Shown one piece after another: positions 32,420 to 41,281 of a DNA stretch of 57,188 nucleotides (the stretch's first letter is position 1; every line of letters begins with the position of its first letter). Under the pieces are notes generated by a model. That model was not told the origin of the DNA and did no database searches. It was given only the letters and a program-made list of their open reading frames with translations. This stretch comes from a bacterium (GTDB lineage: Bacteria; Bacillota; Clostridia; Lachnospirales; Lachnospiraceae): assembly GCA_029012425.1 (NCBI GenBank), contig JAQXMB010000006.1, forward strand, positions 1-57,188. Direction: 5' to 3'. The translations under genes and the position numbers were made by a program.

Positions 32420-33544
32420 ATGAAACGAAAAATTGCCATTTTATTGATAATGCTGATGACTACCGCAACCGTTTTCTCCGGTTGTGGGAAAAAAGAATCG
32501 GAAGAACCGGAAATTGTTGATTTAACATTGCCGCCGCCTGATATTATTGAAGAGGAAGAAGAGCCGGAGGAGGAGCCGGTTAATCTTCACGAGAATGAAG
32601 CACAAAGCTACCTGACAGGTGAATGGATACCAAAGGAAGAAGTAAATCGCCGTCCGGTTGCAATGATGTTTGGCAATACGGTGGATGCCACTCCGCAGTG
32701 CGGAATTGGAGAAGCAGATATTGTTTATGAATGTCTGGTTGAGGGTGGACTCACAAGACTGATGGGAATATTCGGTGATTATTCAAATGCCAGGCGATTT
32801 GGTTCCATTCGCAGTTGCCGTTTGTATTATGCGTATTTTGCAAAGGAGTTTGATGCAATCTATGCACATTACGGACAAGCCAAAAATGCGCTTAGCTTCT
32901 TGAACAGTGATCAGATCGATAACCTGAGCGGACTGGAGGGACCCATTGAGAGTGTCATGTATTACCGCGATTCAGAGCGCGTTGCACCGCACAATGCTTT
33001 TTCCACTCCGGATGGTGTGACTGCCGGAATAGAAAAGAAACAGTATCGGACGACGCATCAGGATGACTATATACCACATTATCTGTTTGCACCTGAGGAG
33101 GAGAAAATCACGCTTGATGGTGAGGCCGCAGCTGTTGTCAGACCGGGTTATCCGATAAACAAACCCTGGTTTGTTTATGATGAAACAGCGGATACTTATA
33201 AGCGTTTTCAGTATAAGAAGGAACATATTGACGGGGATACCAATGAACAGCTTGCGTTTACCAATCTTGTGTTCCAATACATGGATTACCGCGTACTTGA
33301 CGAAAAAGGTCGTTTGGAATACGATACTGTAGGAAAAGGGGTCGGAAAATATTTTACAGGTGGCAAAGTTGTTGATATTACCTGGGAGAAAACAGATCTG
33401 AATTCGCCTGCAATCTATTATGATGGCAATGGTAATCAGCTCACTATGAATCCGGGAAAGACATGTGTATGTATTATTGGGAATAAGGATGCAGATAATG
33501 TTCTTATCTACGCGACAGAAGCTGATTTTACAGCAGCACAGTAA
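32420..33544 (+). CDS. YerB-like lipoprotein (DUF3048)
   Basis: The 374-residue protein has a lipoprotein signal peptide with lipobox VFSGC (lipidated C22), then an acidic Pro/Glu-rich linker (about 35-60). Two DUF3048 domains contain RRPVAMMFGNTVDATPQCG and FGSIRSCRLYYAYFAKEFDA. ATG 32420 with AAAGGAAG upstream is chosen because the in-frame extension upstream would overlap ybeY and hide the signal peptide. The function of YerB is unknown; an envelope location is clear. Confidence 0.9.
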   Translation: MKRKIAILLIMLMTTATVFSGCGKKESEEPEIVDLTLPPPDIIEEEEEPEEEPVNLHENEAQSYLTGEWIPKEEVNRRPVAMMFGNTVDATPQCGIGEADIVYECLVEGGLTRLMGIFGDYSNARRFGSIRSCRLYYAYFAKEFDAIYAHYGQAKNALSFLNSDQIDNLSGLEGPIESVMYYRDSERVAPHNAFSTPDGVTAGIEKKQYRTTHQDDYIPHYLFAPEEEKITLDGEAAAVVRPGYPINKPWFVYDETADTYKRFQYKKEHIDGDTNEQLAFTNLVFQYMDYRVLDEKGRLEYDTVGKGVGKYFTGGKVVDITWEKTDLNSPAIYYDGNGNQLTMNPGKTCVCIIGNKDADNVLIYATEADFTAAQ

Positions 33545-33562
33545 TGAGGATAATTACTTAAT

Positions 33563-35224
33563 ATGAAACCTACTTCACAGAAAAAAAATCATACAAATTT
33601 CCTTGTTCAAGGTTCCATACTTGCAATCGCTTCAATTGTCAGCCGAATCATTGGCTTGTTGTATCGAGGACCATTAACGGATATTATTGGCGATCTTGGA
33701 AATGATTATTACAGTACGGCATTTGAGATTTATTCATTGCTACTATTGATCTCATCCTGCAGTTTACCGCTGGCAGTTTCCAAAATGGTATCTGCTCGTG
33801 TGTCACAAGGAAAAATGAAGGATGCATATCGTGTATTTAAAGCTGCCATGGTATTCGGTATGTGTACCGGTCTGATTGCATGCCTGTTAGTATTCTTTTT
33901 TGCAGATATTTTTGCAGATATATTAAAAACGCCATTTGCAGTGTTTGCATTACGAGTGCTTGCACCGACACTGTTCATTGTTGCAATACTCGGAGTGATC
34001 AGAGGATTTTTCCAGGGACTTGGAACGATGATGCCGAGTGCGGTTTCGCAGATTGTGGAACAAATTATCAATGCAGTTGTGAGTGTAGTGGCTGCTTATT
34101 ACTTGTTTGCCTATGGCGCAAAGATTGGTGCCGTACTCGGAGATGAGGGTGATTATGCTGCGGCATACGGTGCTGCCGGCGGAACACTCGGAACCGGTGC
34201 CGGTGCCTTGGCAGGCTTGTTGTTTGTTTTATTTGTATTTGTTGTGTATAAACGAGTACTGAATAAAAAGCTTCGCCGTGACAGATCAGCTGTTCAGGAG
34301 ACCTATGGTCAGATTTTGAAAGCACTTATTTTTACGGTTGTACCTGTGTTGCTCAGTACAACACTTTACAATCTGAGTGCAATTGTCGATCAGGGTATTT
34401 TTAAGAACATTGCAAATTTACAAGGATATACAACAGAACAGATTCATACTTTCTGGGGTGTGTTTGGCGGAAAATATCGTGTACTTGTGAATGTACCGAT
34501 TTCAATTGCATCTGCCGTTGTTTCGGCAAGTGTACCGGCAATTACGGCTTCCTTTGCCAACAGGGATAGAGAAGGTGTATTATTAAAAACATCCAATGCG
34601 ATTCATTATAGCATGGTCGTTGCTTTCCCGTGCGCGGTTGGACTCGGTGTTTTGGCATCCCCTGTTTTACAGATGCTTTTTCACGATAGCACAGCTTTAT
34701 CAGCACATATGCTTCAGTTTGGTGTTGTAAGTGTTATCTTTTATTCGTTATCTACCTTGTCAAATGGAATATTACAAGGAATCAACCGGATGCGCGTCCC
34801 CGTTGTTAACGCAGCAATTGCATTATTGCTTCAGAGTGGACTCCTTGTTTTTTTGATGTATGTATGTAATTTAAACATTTATGCAGTTATATGGGCAAAT
34901 ACATTTTTTGCATTTGTGATGTGTCTGCTCAATGGAATCGGAATATACAAATATATGGGATTTCGGCAGAAAATCATAAAATCCTATGTGATTCCGGCAG
35001 CTTCCGCTGCCATAATGGGTGTCATTGTATATGGTGTATATTTTGTTGTTCAGCTTGTAATCAAGATTAATACAATAAGTACGATCATATCCATTGCAGC
35101 AGGTGGCTTTTCTTATTTTGTTATTATGCTTTTACTAAAAGGACTTGCCAGAGAAGATTTGCTCGCATTTCCGGGAGGCAGAAAGCTGATTATTCTTGGA
35201 GAAAAAATGCATTTACTCAATTGA
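33563..35224 (+). CDS. MurJ/SpoVB-type polysaccharide flippase
   Basis: The 553-residue protein has about 14 membrane helices in the MVF/MATE-like fold. GSILAIASIVSRIIGLLYRGPL at the N-terminus and GFFQGLGTMMPSAVSQIVEQ in the middle are typical of the YtgP (MurJ) and SpoVB group. It probably flips lipid II or another lipid-linked sugar. Position near cell-wall genes agrees. Sequence alone does not separate MurJ from SpoVB here. Confidence 0.85.
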   Translation: MKPTSQKKNHTNFLVQGSILAIASIVSRIIGLLYRGPLTDIIGDLGNDYYSTAFEIYSLLLLISSCSLPLAVSKMVSARVSQGKMKDAYRVFKAAMVFGMCTGLIACLLVFFFADIFADILKTPFAVFALRVLAPTLFIVAILGVIRGFFQGLGTMMPSAVSQIVEQIINAVVSVVAAYYLFAYGAKIGAVLGDEGDYAAAYGAAGGTLGTGAGALAGLLFVLFVFVVYKRVLNKKLRRDRSAVQETYGQILKALIFTVVPVLLSTTLYNLSAIVDQGIFKNIANLQGYTTEQIHTFWGVFGGKYRVLVNVPISIASAVVSASVPAITASFANRDREGVLLKTSNAIHYSMVVAFPCAVGLGVLASPVLQMLFHDSTALSAHMLQFGVVSVIFYSLSTLSNGILQGINRMRVPVVNAAIALLLQSGLLVFLMYVCNLNIYAVIWANTFFAFVMCLLNGIGIYKYMGFRQKIIKSYVIPAASAAIMGVIVYGVYFVVQLVIKINTISTIISIAAGGFSYFVIMLLLKGLAREDLLAFPGGRKLIILGEKMHLLN

Positions 35225-35241
35225 TTGCCAGCCGGTATAAT
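35213..35241 (+). promoter_or_regulatory. Possible internal promoter before the BofC-like gene
   Basis: TATAAT at 35236-35241 with TTACTC at 35213-35218, 17 bp apart. It lies across the stop of the flippase gene. Confidence 0.4.
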
Positions 35242-35258
35242 ATTGGATTTTTGGTCCA

Positions 35259-35291
35259 TACTATCCATAGAATTATTTGGAAAGGATAGTA
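35259..35291 (+). promoter_or_regulatory. Hairpin covering the ribosome binding site of the BofC-like gene
   Basis: TACTATCC (35259-35266) is the exact complement of GGATAGTA (35284-35291), with a 17-nt loop. The right arm includes most of the AAAGGA (35281-35286) that serves the TTG start at 35297. Pairing would hide that site. Confidence 0.5.
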
Positions 35292-35296
35292 AAAAA

Positions 35297-35725
35297 TTGG
35301 ACAGAAAGAAAATATATCCGATAGCGGCCTGTTTTGTTTTTGTTATAATATGTACAGGAATGATTGTTGCTTCTATTTTATTGAACCGACCAAGCTGCGA
35401 TTTAGAGAATAGCAGTAGCAGACAACCGGAAGAAATGACCTCGGCGAAGCAGGAAACGAGAGATGACAAGATGATATCGAGCGAAAATTCGGTGCAAATT
35501 CCCGTTGTTGCACCTGTAGAGCGCAAGCAGCAAAACAGCGGATATGTACTCGAAGTATGGAACGGAAAGCTGAAGGTTATTGATCGAAGCACCAATCAAG
35601 TGTATATGGATACTGAAATCATGTATGAGCATTTACCGGAAGATGTCAGAAAAAGCATAGATACAGGGCGATATTTCTCTTCGATTGAGGAGATACTTGC
35701 ATTTTTGGAAAGCTATTCCAGTTAG
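35297..35725 (+). CDS. Single-pass membrane protein with BofC C-terminal-like domain
   Basis: The product is 142 residues from the TTG at 35297 (10 bp after AAAGGA); 24 more in-frame codons upstream lack a binding site. One membrane helix (about 7-28) is followed by a Ser/Glu-rich linker. The C-terminal ~60 residues (YVLEVWNGKLKVID, then LPEDVRKSIDTGRYF and EEILAFLESYSS) resemble the C-terminal domain of BofC, the forespore regulator of the SpoIVB protease in Bacillus. The BofC relation is by eye only. The gene sits between the flippase and an FAD enzyme. Confidence 0.65.
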   Translation: MDRKKIYPIAACFVFVIICTGMIVASILLNRPSCDLENSSSRQPEEMTSAKQETRDDKMISSENSVQIPVVAPVERKQQNSGYVLEVWNGKLKVIDRSTNQVYMDTEIMYEHLPEDVRKSIDTGRYFSSIEEILAFLESYSS

Positions 35726-35733
35726 GAAAACAG

Positions 35734-37014
35734 GTGAAACAGGACAGAATGAAAACGATAGATATTATGATTGTCGGTGCAGGTGCGGCAGGTCTTATGG
35801 CTGCGATTCATGCCTCAAGAGAGGGGGCATCCGTCGTGGTGTTGGAACACATGGATATGCCGGGGAAAAAACTGCGTATGACAGGTAATGGAAAATGTAA
35901 TTTTACAAATAGTACACTGCTTCACACAGTGGATTTGCAGGGCGATTCCTTTTTTCACGGGGCTTGTCCTGCATTTGTGTTGCCTGTTTTTACAAAGTTT
36001 TCTGCGAAACAGACGGTTCAGTTTTTTGAAGAATTATCGATTCTGCCGTCCGAGCGGTATGGGGGACTTTATCCTTCAAGCGGACAGGCAGTAACGATTC
36101 TGAATGTTCTGTTGATGGAATGTGACAGATTAGGCGTTGAGATTCGATACAATATAGGAATTCGAGACATTTATAAGTCGAAGAATGAATTTGTTTTTGA
36201 TACAAAATCAGGAGAATTTCGTGCAAAAAAATGCATTCTTGCAACAGGCGGAAAATCCTATAAAAAGACAGGAAGTGACGGAAGCGGTTTTCTATATGTT
36301 GAACGGCTTGGACACCATATACAACATTTAGTTCCGGCACTTGTCCCGTTGCAATCTGACCTTGCATTTTTTAAAAAGGTTGCAGGAATTCGTGCAGAAA
36401 TTTCGGCAAAAATCGCAGTAAATCAACGCATGATTGACCACTCGAGAGGAGAACTTCAACTGACTGATTATGGTCTGTCGGGCATATGTATTTTCCAATT
36501 GAGCTATGTGGCGTCAAGAGCATTGTTAAGCGGTGAACAGGTGACGGTACATATTGATTTCTGTCCGGGAGCGTCAGAAGAGGAAATGGTACACCGGTTA
36601 TGTACGATTGCAAAATCTGAGTACTCAATGAAAAAAACAATTCAGGATATTGTCACGGCATTTTTTCCGGATAAGCTTGGAACGGCGTTACTTGAGCAGT
36701 CTGTTTGCGTCAAAGCAACCATGCCGGCAGCAATGCTCACGGAATCGACAGCAGAAGGTCTTGTACGGGAATGGAAAAATTTTGTTGTGCCGATTACCGG
36801 AACGCGTGGTTTTGACCAGGCGCAGATAACAGCCGGCGGGGTTGATACGAATGAGATTGCAAATGAAACTTTGGAGTCAAAGCTGATACCGGGATTGTAT
36901 TTTGCAGGTGAGATGATTGATATTGATGCAATCTGTGGCGGCTACAATTTACAATGGGCATGGTCGAGCGGGGCAGTTGCCGGAAAATCTGCCGCAGGGA
37001 GTATAAAAGCATGA
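35734..37014 (+). CDS. HI0933/BaiN family FAD-dependent oxidoreductase
   Basis: The 426-residue flavoprotein has the dinucleotide motif IMIVGAGAAGLMAA near the N-terminus, followed by MPGKKLRMTGNGKCNFTN. ILATGGKSYKKTGSDGSG and the C-terminal GLYFAGEMIDIDAICGGYNLQWAW are typical of this family. Family members are poorly defined; BaiN takes part in bile acid dehydroxylation in one gut species, which is not evidence for that role here. The start is GTG 35734 (AGGA 6 bp upstream) or ATG 35749. It overlaps the next FAD gene by ATGA. Confidence 0.88.
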   Translation: MKQDRMKTIDIMIVGAGAAGLMAAIHASREGASVVVLEHMDMPGKKLRMTGNGKCNFTNSTLLHTVDLQGDSFFHGACPAFVLPVFTKFSAKQTVQFFEELSILPSERYGGLYPSSGQAVTILNVLLMECDRLGVEIRYNIGIRDIYKSKNEFVFDTKSGEFRAKKCILATGGKSYKKTGSDGSGFLYVERLGHHIQHLVPALVPLQSDLAFFKKVAGIRAEISAKIAVNQRMIDHSRGELQLTDYGLSGICIFQLSYVASRALLSGEQVTVHIDFCPGASEEEMVHRLCTIAKSEYSMKKTIQDIVTAFFPDKLGTALLEQSVCVKATMPAAMLTESTAEGLVREWKNFVVPITGTRGFDQAQITAGGVDTNEIANETLESKLIPGLYFAGEMIDIDAICGGYNLQWAWSSGAVAGKSAAGSIKA

Positions 37015-38606
37015 TACGAATTCAGCAGGTAAAGGTTCCTTTATCACATGATAAAGCTACGATTGAAAACAAAATTAGAAAGCTGCTTCACCTTTCAGCT
37101 GAAGTGACAATACGATATACAATTGTAAAACGATCCATCGATGCGAGAAAGAAACCGGATATTTTTTATGTATATACGGTTGATGTGACAGTTGACGGCG
37201 AAGCGAGATTGGTAAAACGATTGAAGCAGCCAGCGATTCAGCTTTACAGGGAAGAAAAGTATCAGTTTGTTTGCGATGGAACACAAAGAATGACAGATCG
37301 TCCTGTAATTATTGGCGCGGGTCCGGCAGGACTATTTTGTTGTTATGAGCTTGCAAAAGCAGGTTTTGCGCCGATTCTCTTGGAGCGTGGCAAATGTGTG
37401 GAAGAACGAACGAAGGATGTGACTGCATTTTGGGATAATGGAACGCTTAATACAAAATCGAATGTACAGTTCGGTGAAGGCGGTGCGGGTACATTCTCAG
37501 ATGGTAAATTGAATACCGGAGTAAAAGATCCGTGTGGAAGAAATCGTCATGCACTCGAGCTATTTCATGAGTTTGGTGCTGCGGAGGAAATTCTTTACGA
37601 TCAGAAACCGCATATTGGAACCGATGTGCTGGTTACGGTTATCCGTAATATGCGCAATGAAATCATACGGCTTGGCGGAACAATACGATTCGAATCGCAG
37701 GTAACCGATGTTGTGATAGAAAACGGTAGTCTGAAATCACTGCTTATTAATGATACGGAAACAATTGATACGCCAATTGCTGTATTTGCAATCGGACATA
37801 GTGCAAGAGATACATTTCAAACCCTTGCAGATAATAAACTGATGATGGAGGCAAAATCGTTTGCAGTCGGCTTTCGCGTGGAGCATCCGCAGCAGATGAT
37901 TAATGAAAGCCAGTATGGCGCAGATGCAAATCTATCACTGCTTCCGGTGGCACCGTATAAAGTGACTGCGAATTTTGAGAACCACAGAGGCGTCTATTCA
38001 TTTTGTATGTGTCCGGGCGGATTTGTTGTGAATGCCTCTTCAGAGGAGAAGCGTTTGGCAATCAATGGTATGAGTTATCAGAAACGAGATAGTTCGAATG
38101 CCAATTCAGCAATTATCGTTTCTGTCACACCGGAAGATTATCCGGGAGAAGGCCCATTGGCCGGAATCGATTTTCAAAGACAGCTGGAAGAAAAAGCATT
38201 TCATCTTGCAGGAGGAAATATTCCGCAACAGTTGTTTGGAGATTTTTGTGAGCGGAAGCTGACAACTGCATATGGCGATTTCGAGAGCTGTCATAAGGGA
38301 GAAGTGGCATTTGCCGATTTGAATGAGCTTATGACACCGGAGATGAACCGGTGTTTTGTTGATGGAATGAATCAGTTTGCAAAACGGATTCATGGATTTA
38401 ATCGGTACGATGCAATTCTATCCGGTATGGAAAGCAGAACATCATCACCGGTTCGAATCTGTCGAAACGAACAATATGAAAGTAATATTCGGGGAATATA
38501 TCCCTGCGGGGAAGGCGCGGGGTATGCGGGTGGAATTACTTCTGCTGCCATTGACGGCATGAAGGTGGCAGAGGCAATTGCACATAGATTTTGTCCGATC
38601 GGATAA
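37011..38606 (+). CDS. COG2509-type FAD-dependent dehydrogenase
   Basis: The 531-residue protein has an N-terminal ~95-residue domain (MIRIQQVKVPLSHDKATIEN) that resembles a small RNA-binding or ferredoxin-like fold. An FAD domain follows, with PVIIGAGPAGLFCCYELAKAG, VQFGEGGAGTFSDGKLNTG and the C-terminal PCGEGAGYAGGITSAAIDG. Members of COG2509 are common in Firmicutes, and their substrate is unknown. ATG 37011 overlaps the previous stop; upstream in-frame codons lie inside that gene. The two FAD enzymes are probably made together. Confidence 0.9.
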   Translation: MIRIQQVKVPLSHDKATIENKIRKLLHLSAEVTIRYTIVKRSIDARKKPDIFYVYTVDVTVDGEARLVKRLKQPAIQLYREEKYQFVCDGTQRMTDRPVIIGAGPAGLFCCYELAKAGFAPILLERGKCVEERTKDVTAFWDNGTLNTKSNVQFGEGGAGTFSDGKLNTGVKDPCGRNRHALELFHEFGAAEEILYDQKPHIGTDVLVTVIRNMRNEIIRLGGTIRFESQVTDVVIENGSLKSLLINDTETIDTPIAVFAIGHSARDTFQTLADNKLMMEAKSFAVGFRVEHPQQMINESQYGADANLSLLPVAPYKVTANFENHRGVYSFCMCPGGFVVNASSEEKRLAINGMSYQKRDSSNANSAIIVSVTPEDYPGEGPLAGIDFQRQLEEKAFHLAGGNIPQQLFGDFCERKLTTAYGDFESCHKGEVAFADLNELMTPEMNRCFVDGMNQFAKRIHGFNRYDAILSGMESRTSSPVRICRNEQYESNIRGIYPCGEGAGYAGGITSAAIDGMKVAEAIAHRFCPIG

Positions 38607-38629
38607 AGTGGGATGAGGAGGAAAGACAA

Positions 38630-41272
38630 GTGGAAGAATATTCTCCCATGATGCAACATTATTTAAAAACAAAAGAAGAACACAGTGATTGTATTTTGTT
38701 TTATCGCTTAGGTGATTTTTATGAAATGTTTTTTGATGATGCAATTACTGTTTCAAAGGAATTGGAACTGACTCTGACAGGCAAGCAGTGTGGGACAAAG
38801 GAGCGGGCTCCTATGTGTGGTGTTCCGTTTCATGCTGCAGATACATATATCAACCGATTGGTCTCGAAAGGCTATAAGGTTGCAATCTGTGAGCAGATTG
38901 GTGACCCGAAATTGTCCAAAGGAATTGTGGAGCGAAAGGTGATTCGTATTGTAACTCCCGGAACAAACACCGATGTTCAGTCGTTGGATGAGGGCAAGAA
39001 TAATTATCTGATGTGTATTTATTATGCAGAGGATACTTTTGGCATGTCTGCTGCCGATGTTTCAACCGGCGATTATTTTGTCACAGAGATTGAGTCAATC
39101 GAAAAACTGATAGATGAAATCAATCGTTTTGCACCATCAGAAATCATATGCAATGAAGCACTGTTTATGAGTGCACTTGATATTGAAGATTTGCGTAATC
39201 GACTAAATATTACAGTAACCGCGCTGGATATGTGGTATTTTACCGATGAAACGGCCAAAACAACGCTTTTAGAGCATTTTCATGTGAAACAGCTCGAAGG
39301 CCTTGGTCTTGCTGATTATTTATCCGGTATGCTCGCAGCCGGTGCACTTTTAAAGTATTTATATGAGACACAGATGAATGGTCTTGAGCATATGACTTCC
39401 ATTCGTCCATATGCGACCGGCATGTATATGGTTCTCGATAGTTCTACAAGAAGAAATCTGGAACTTGTTGAGACGATGCGTGAAAAAAACAAGAAAGGGT
39501 CTCTTCTTTGGGTGCTGGACAAGACAAAGACTGCGATGGGCGCACGATTACTCAGATCGTATGTTAAACAGCCGTTAATATCAAAAGAAGCAATCGAAGC
39601 CCGTTATGATGCAATTGATGAGCTGAATCATGATGTAATCAATCGAGAAGAGATGAGTGAGTATTTACAGCCGGTTTATGATCTGGAACGATTGATTGCA
39701 CGAATCAGCTATCAGACGGCAAATCCCAGAGATTTAATTGCCTTTCGTAATTCGCTTCGCATGATTCCACCCATTCTTATGATCCTTGGAGAGTTTCATT
39801 GTTCGGAACTAAGTGATATCAGAGAGAAGATGGATTCGCTGAGTGATATCTGCGGTTGGATTGATGGGGCAATTGCTGAAGAACCGCCGCTTACTGTGCA
39901 CGATGGTGGAATCATCAAGGACGGATACTCTGAGGAAGTTGATCGCCTTCGAAAGGCAAAGACAGAAGGAAAACAGTGGCTTTCTGAGATTGAGACAAAA
40001 GAGCGGGAAAAGACCGGGATCAAAAACCTTCGGATTAAATACAATAAGGTTTTTGGATATTATTTAGAAGTAACCAATTCATATAAAGAACTGGTACCGG
40101 AATATTATACAAGAAAACAGACGCTTACAAATGCCGAGCGCTATATTACTCCTGAGTTAAAGGAACTCGAGGATTTAATTCTCGGAGCAGAGGACAAGCT
40201 TGTCGCATTAGAATATGAACTGTTTTGTCAGCTGCGTGAACAGATTACGGCAGAGGTTCGTCGGATTCAGAAAACGGCAAAAGCAATTGCAAGACTCGAT
40301 GTATTACTTTCACTTGCAACCGTTGCTGACATCAATCAGTATTGCAGACCGAAAATCAATGAAAAGGGTATCATTGATATTAAACAGGGCAGACATCCGG
40401 TTGTTGAGAAAATGATTCGTCACGATATGTTTATTCCCAATGATACCTATCTGGATCATGGCTCCAATCGTATCTCAATTATTACAGGCCCCAATATGGC
40501 AGGTAAATCAACATATATGAGACAGACAGCGCTCATTGTTCTGATGGCACAAATCGGCAGTTTTGTACCTGCGTCGGAAGCTTCGATCGGGCTTGTTGAC
40601 CGTATTTTTACCCGAGTTGGTGCATCCGATGATCTTGCCAGCGGAGCAAGTACATTCATGGTTGAAATGAATGAAGTTGCGAACATTCTCAGAAATGCGA
40701 CTGCCGACAGTCTGCTGATTCTTGATGAGATTGGAAGAGGTACATCTACTTTTGACGGATTGTCAATTGCATGGGCAGTTGTTGAACATATCAGCAATCC
40801 AAAGCTGCTTGGGGCAAAAACACTTTTTGCAACACATTATCATGAATTGACTGAATTGGAAGGAAAGCTTGACAATGTAAACAACTATTGTATTGCGGTC
40901 AAGGAGCAGGGGGATGATATTGTTTTTCTGCGAAAAATTGTTGCCGGAGGTGCAGACCGAAGCTACGGTATCCAGGTGGCAAAGCTTGCAGGTGTTCCGG
41001 AGCCGGTGATTGAGCGTGCAAAAGAAATCTGTCAGGAACTCATAGACCACCAGATAACCGGTGGAGTGAAAAATCTGTTAGCAAACAGCAAACATGGTTC
41101 GCGTGTCAAGAAACTGGATGATGTAGATCGCAATCAGATTTCTTTATTTGATACAGTAAATGAAGATGAGATTCTCGTGGAAATAAAAGAATTGGATCTT
41201 GGAAATTTATCTCCGATTGAGGCGTTAAACAAATTGTATGAGCTGCAGGGGAAACTGAAAAATCGTTGGTAA
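38630..41272 (+). CDS. mutS: DNA mismatch repair protein MutS
   Basis: MutS recognises base mismatches. The 880-residue product starts at GTG 38630, 8 bp after GAGGAGG. The mismatch-binding Phe is in the FYRLGDFYEMFFDDA segment. The core, lever and clamp domains follow, then the ABC-type ATPase with TGPNMAGKSTYMRQ (K626), LLILDEIGRGTSTFDG and FATHYHELTELE. All motifs are intact, and mutL follows after 9 bp. Confidence 0.97.
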   Translation: MEEYSPMMQHYLKTKEEHSDCILFYRLGDFYEMFFDDAITVSKELELTLTGKQCGTKERAPMCGVPFHAADTYINRLVSKGYKVAICEQIGDPKLSKGIVERKVIRIVTPGTNTDVQSLDEGKNNYLMCIYYAEDTFGMSAADVSTGDYFVTEIESIEKLIDEINRFAPSEIICNEALFMSALDIEDLRNRLNITVTALDMWYFTDETAKTTLLEHFHVKQLEGLGLADYLSGMLAAGALLKYLYETQMNGLEHMTSIRPYATGMYMVLDSSTRRNLELVETMREKNKKGSLLWVLDKTKTAMGARLLRSYVKQPLISKEAIEARYDAIDELNHDVINREEMSEYLQPVYDLERLIARISYQTANPRDLIAFRNSLRMIPPILMILGEFHCSELSDIREKMDSLSDICGWIDGAIAEEPPLTVHDGGIIKDGYSEEVDRLRKAKTEGKQWLSEIETKEREKTGIKNLRIKYNKVFGYYLEVTNSYKELVPEYYTRKQTLTNAERYITPELKELEDLILGAEDKLVALEYELFCQLREQITAEVRRIQKTAKAIARLDVLLSLATVADINQYCRPKINEKGIIDIKQGRHPVVEKMIRHDMFIPNDTYLDHGSNRISIITGPNMAGKSTYMRQTALIVLMAQIGSFVPASEASIGLVDRIFTRVGASDDLASGASTFMVEMNEVANILRNATADSLLILDEIGRGTSTFDGLSIAWAVVEHISNPKLLGAKTLFATHYHELTELEGKLDNVNNYCIAVKEQGDDIVFLRKIVAGGADRSYGIQVAKLAGVPEPVIERAKEICQELIDHQITGGVKNLLANSKHGSRVKKLDDVDRNQISLFDTVNEDEILVEIKELDLGNLSPIEALNKLYELQGKLKNRW

Positions 41273-41281
41273 GGAGCAGGT

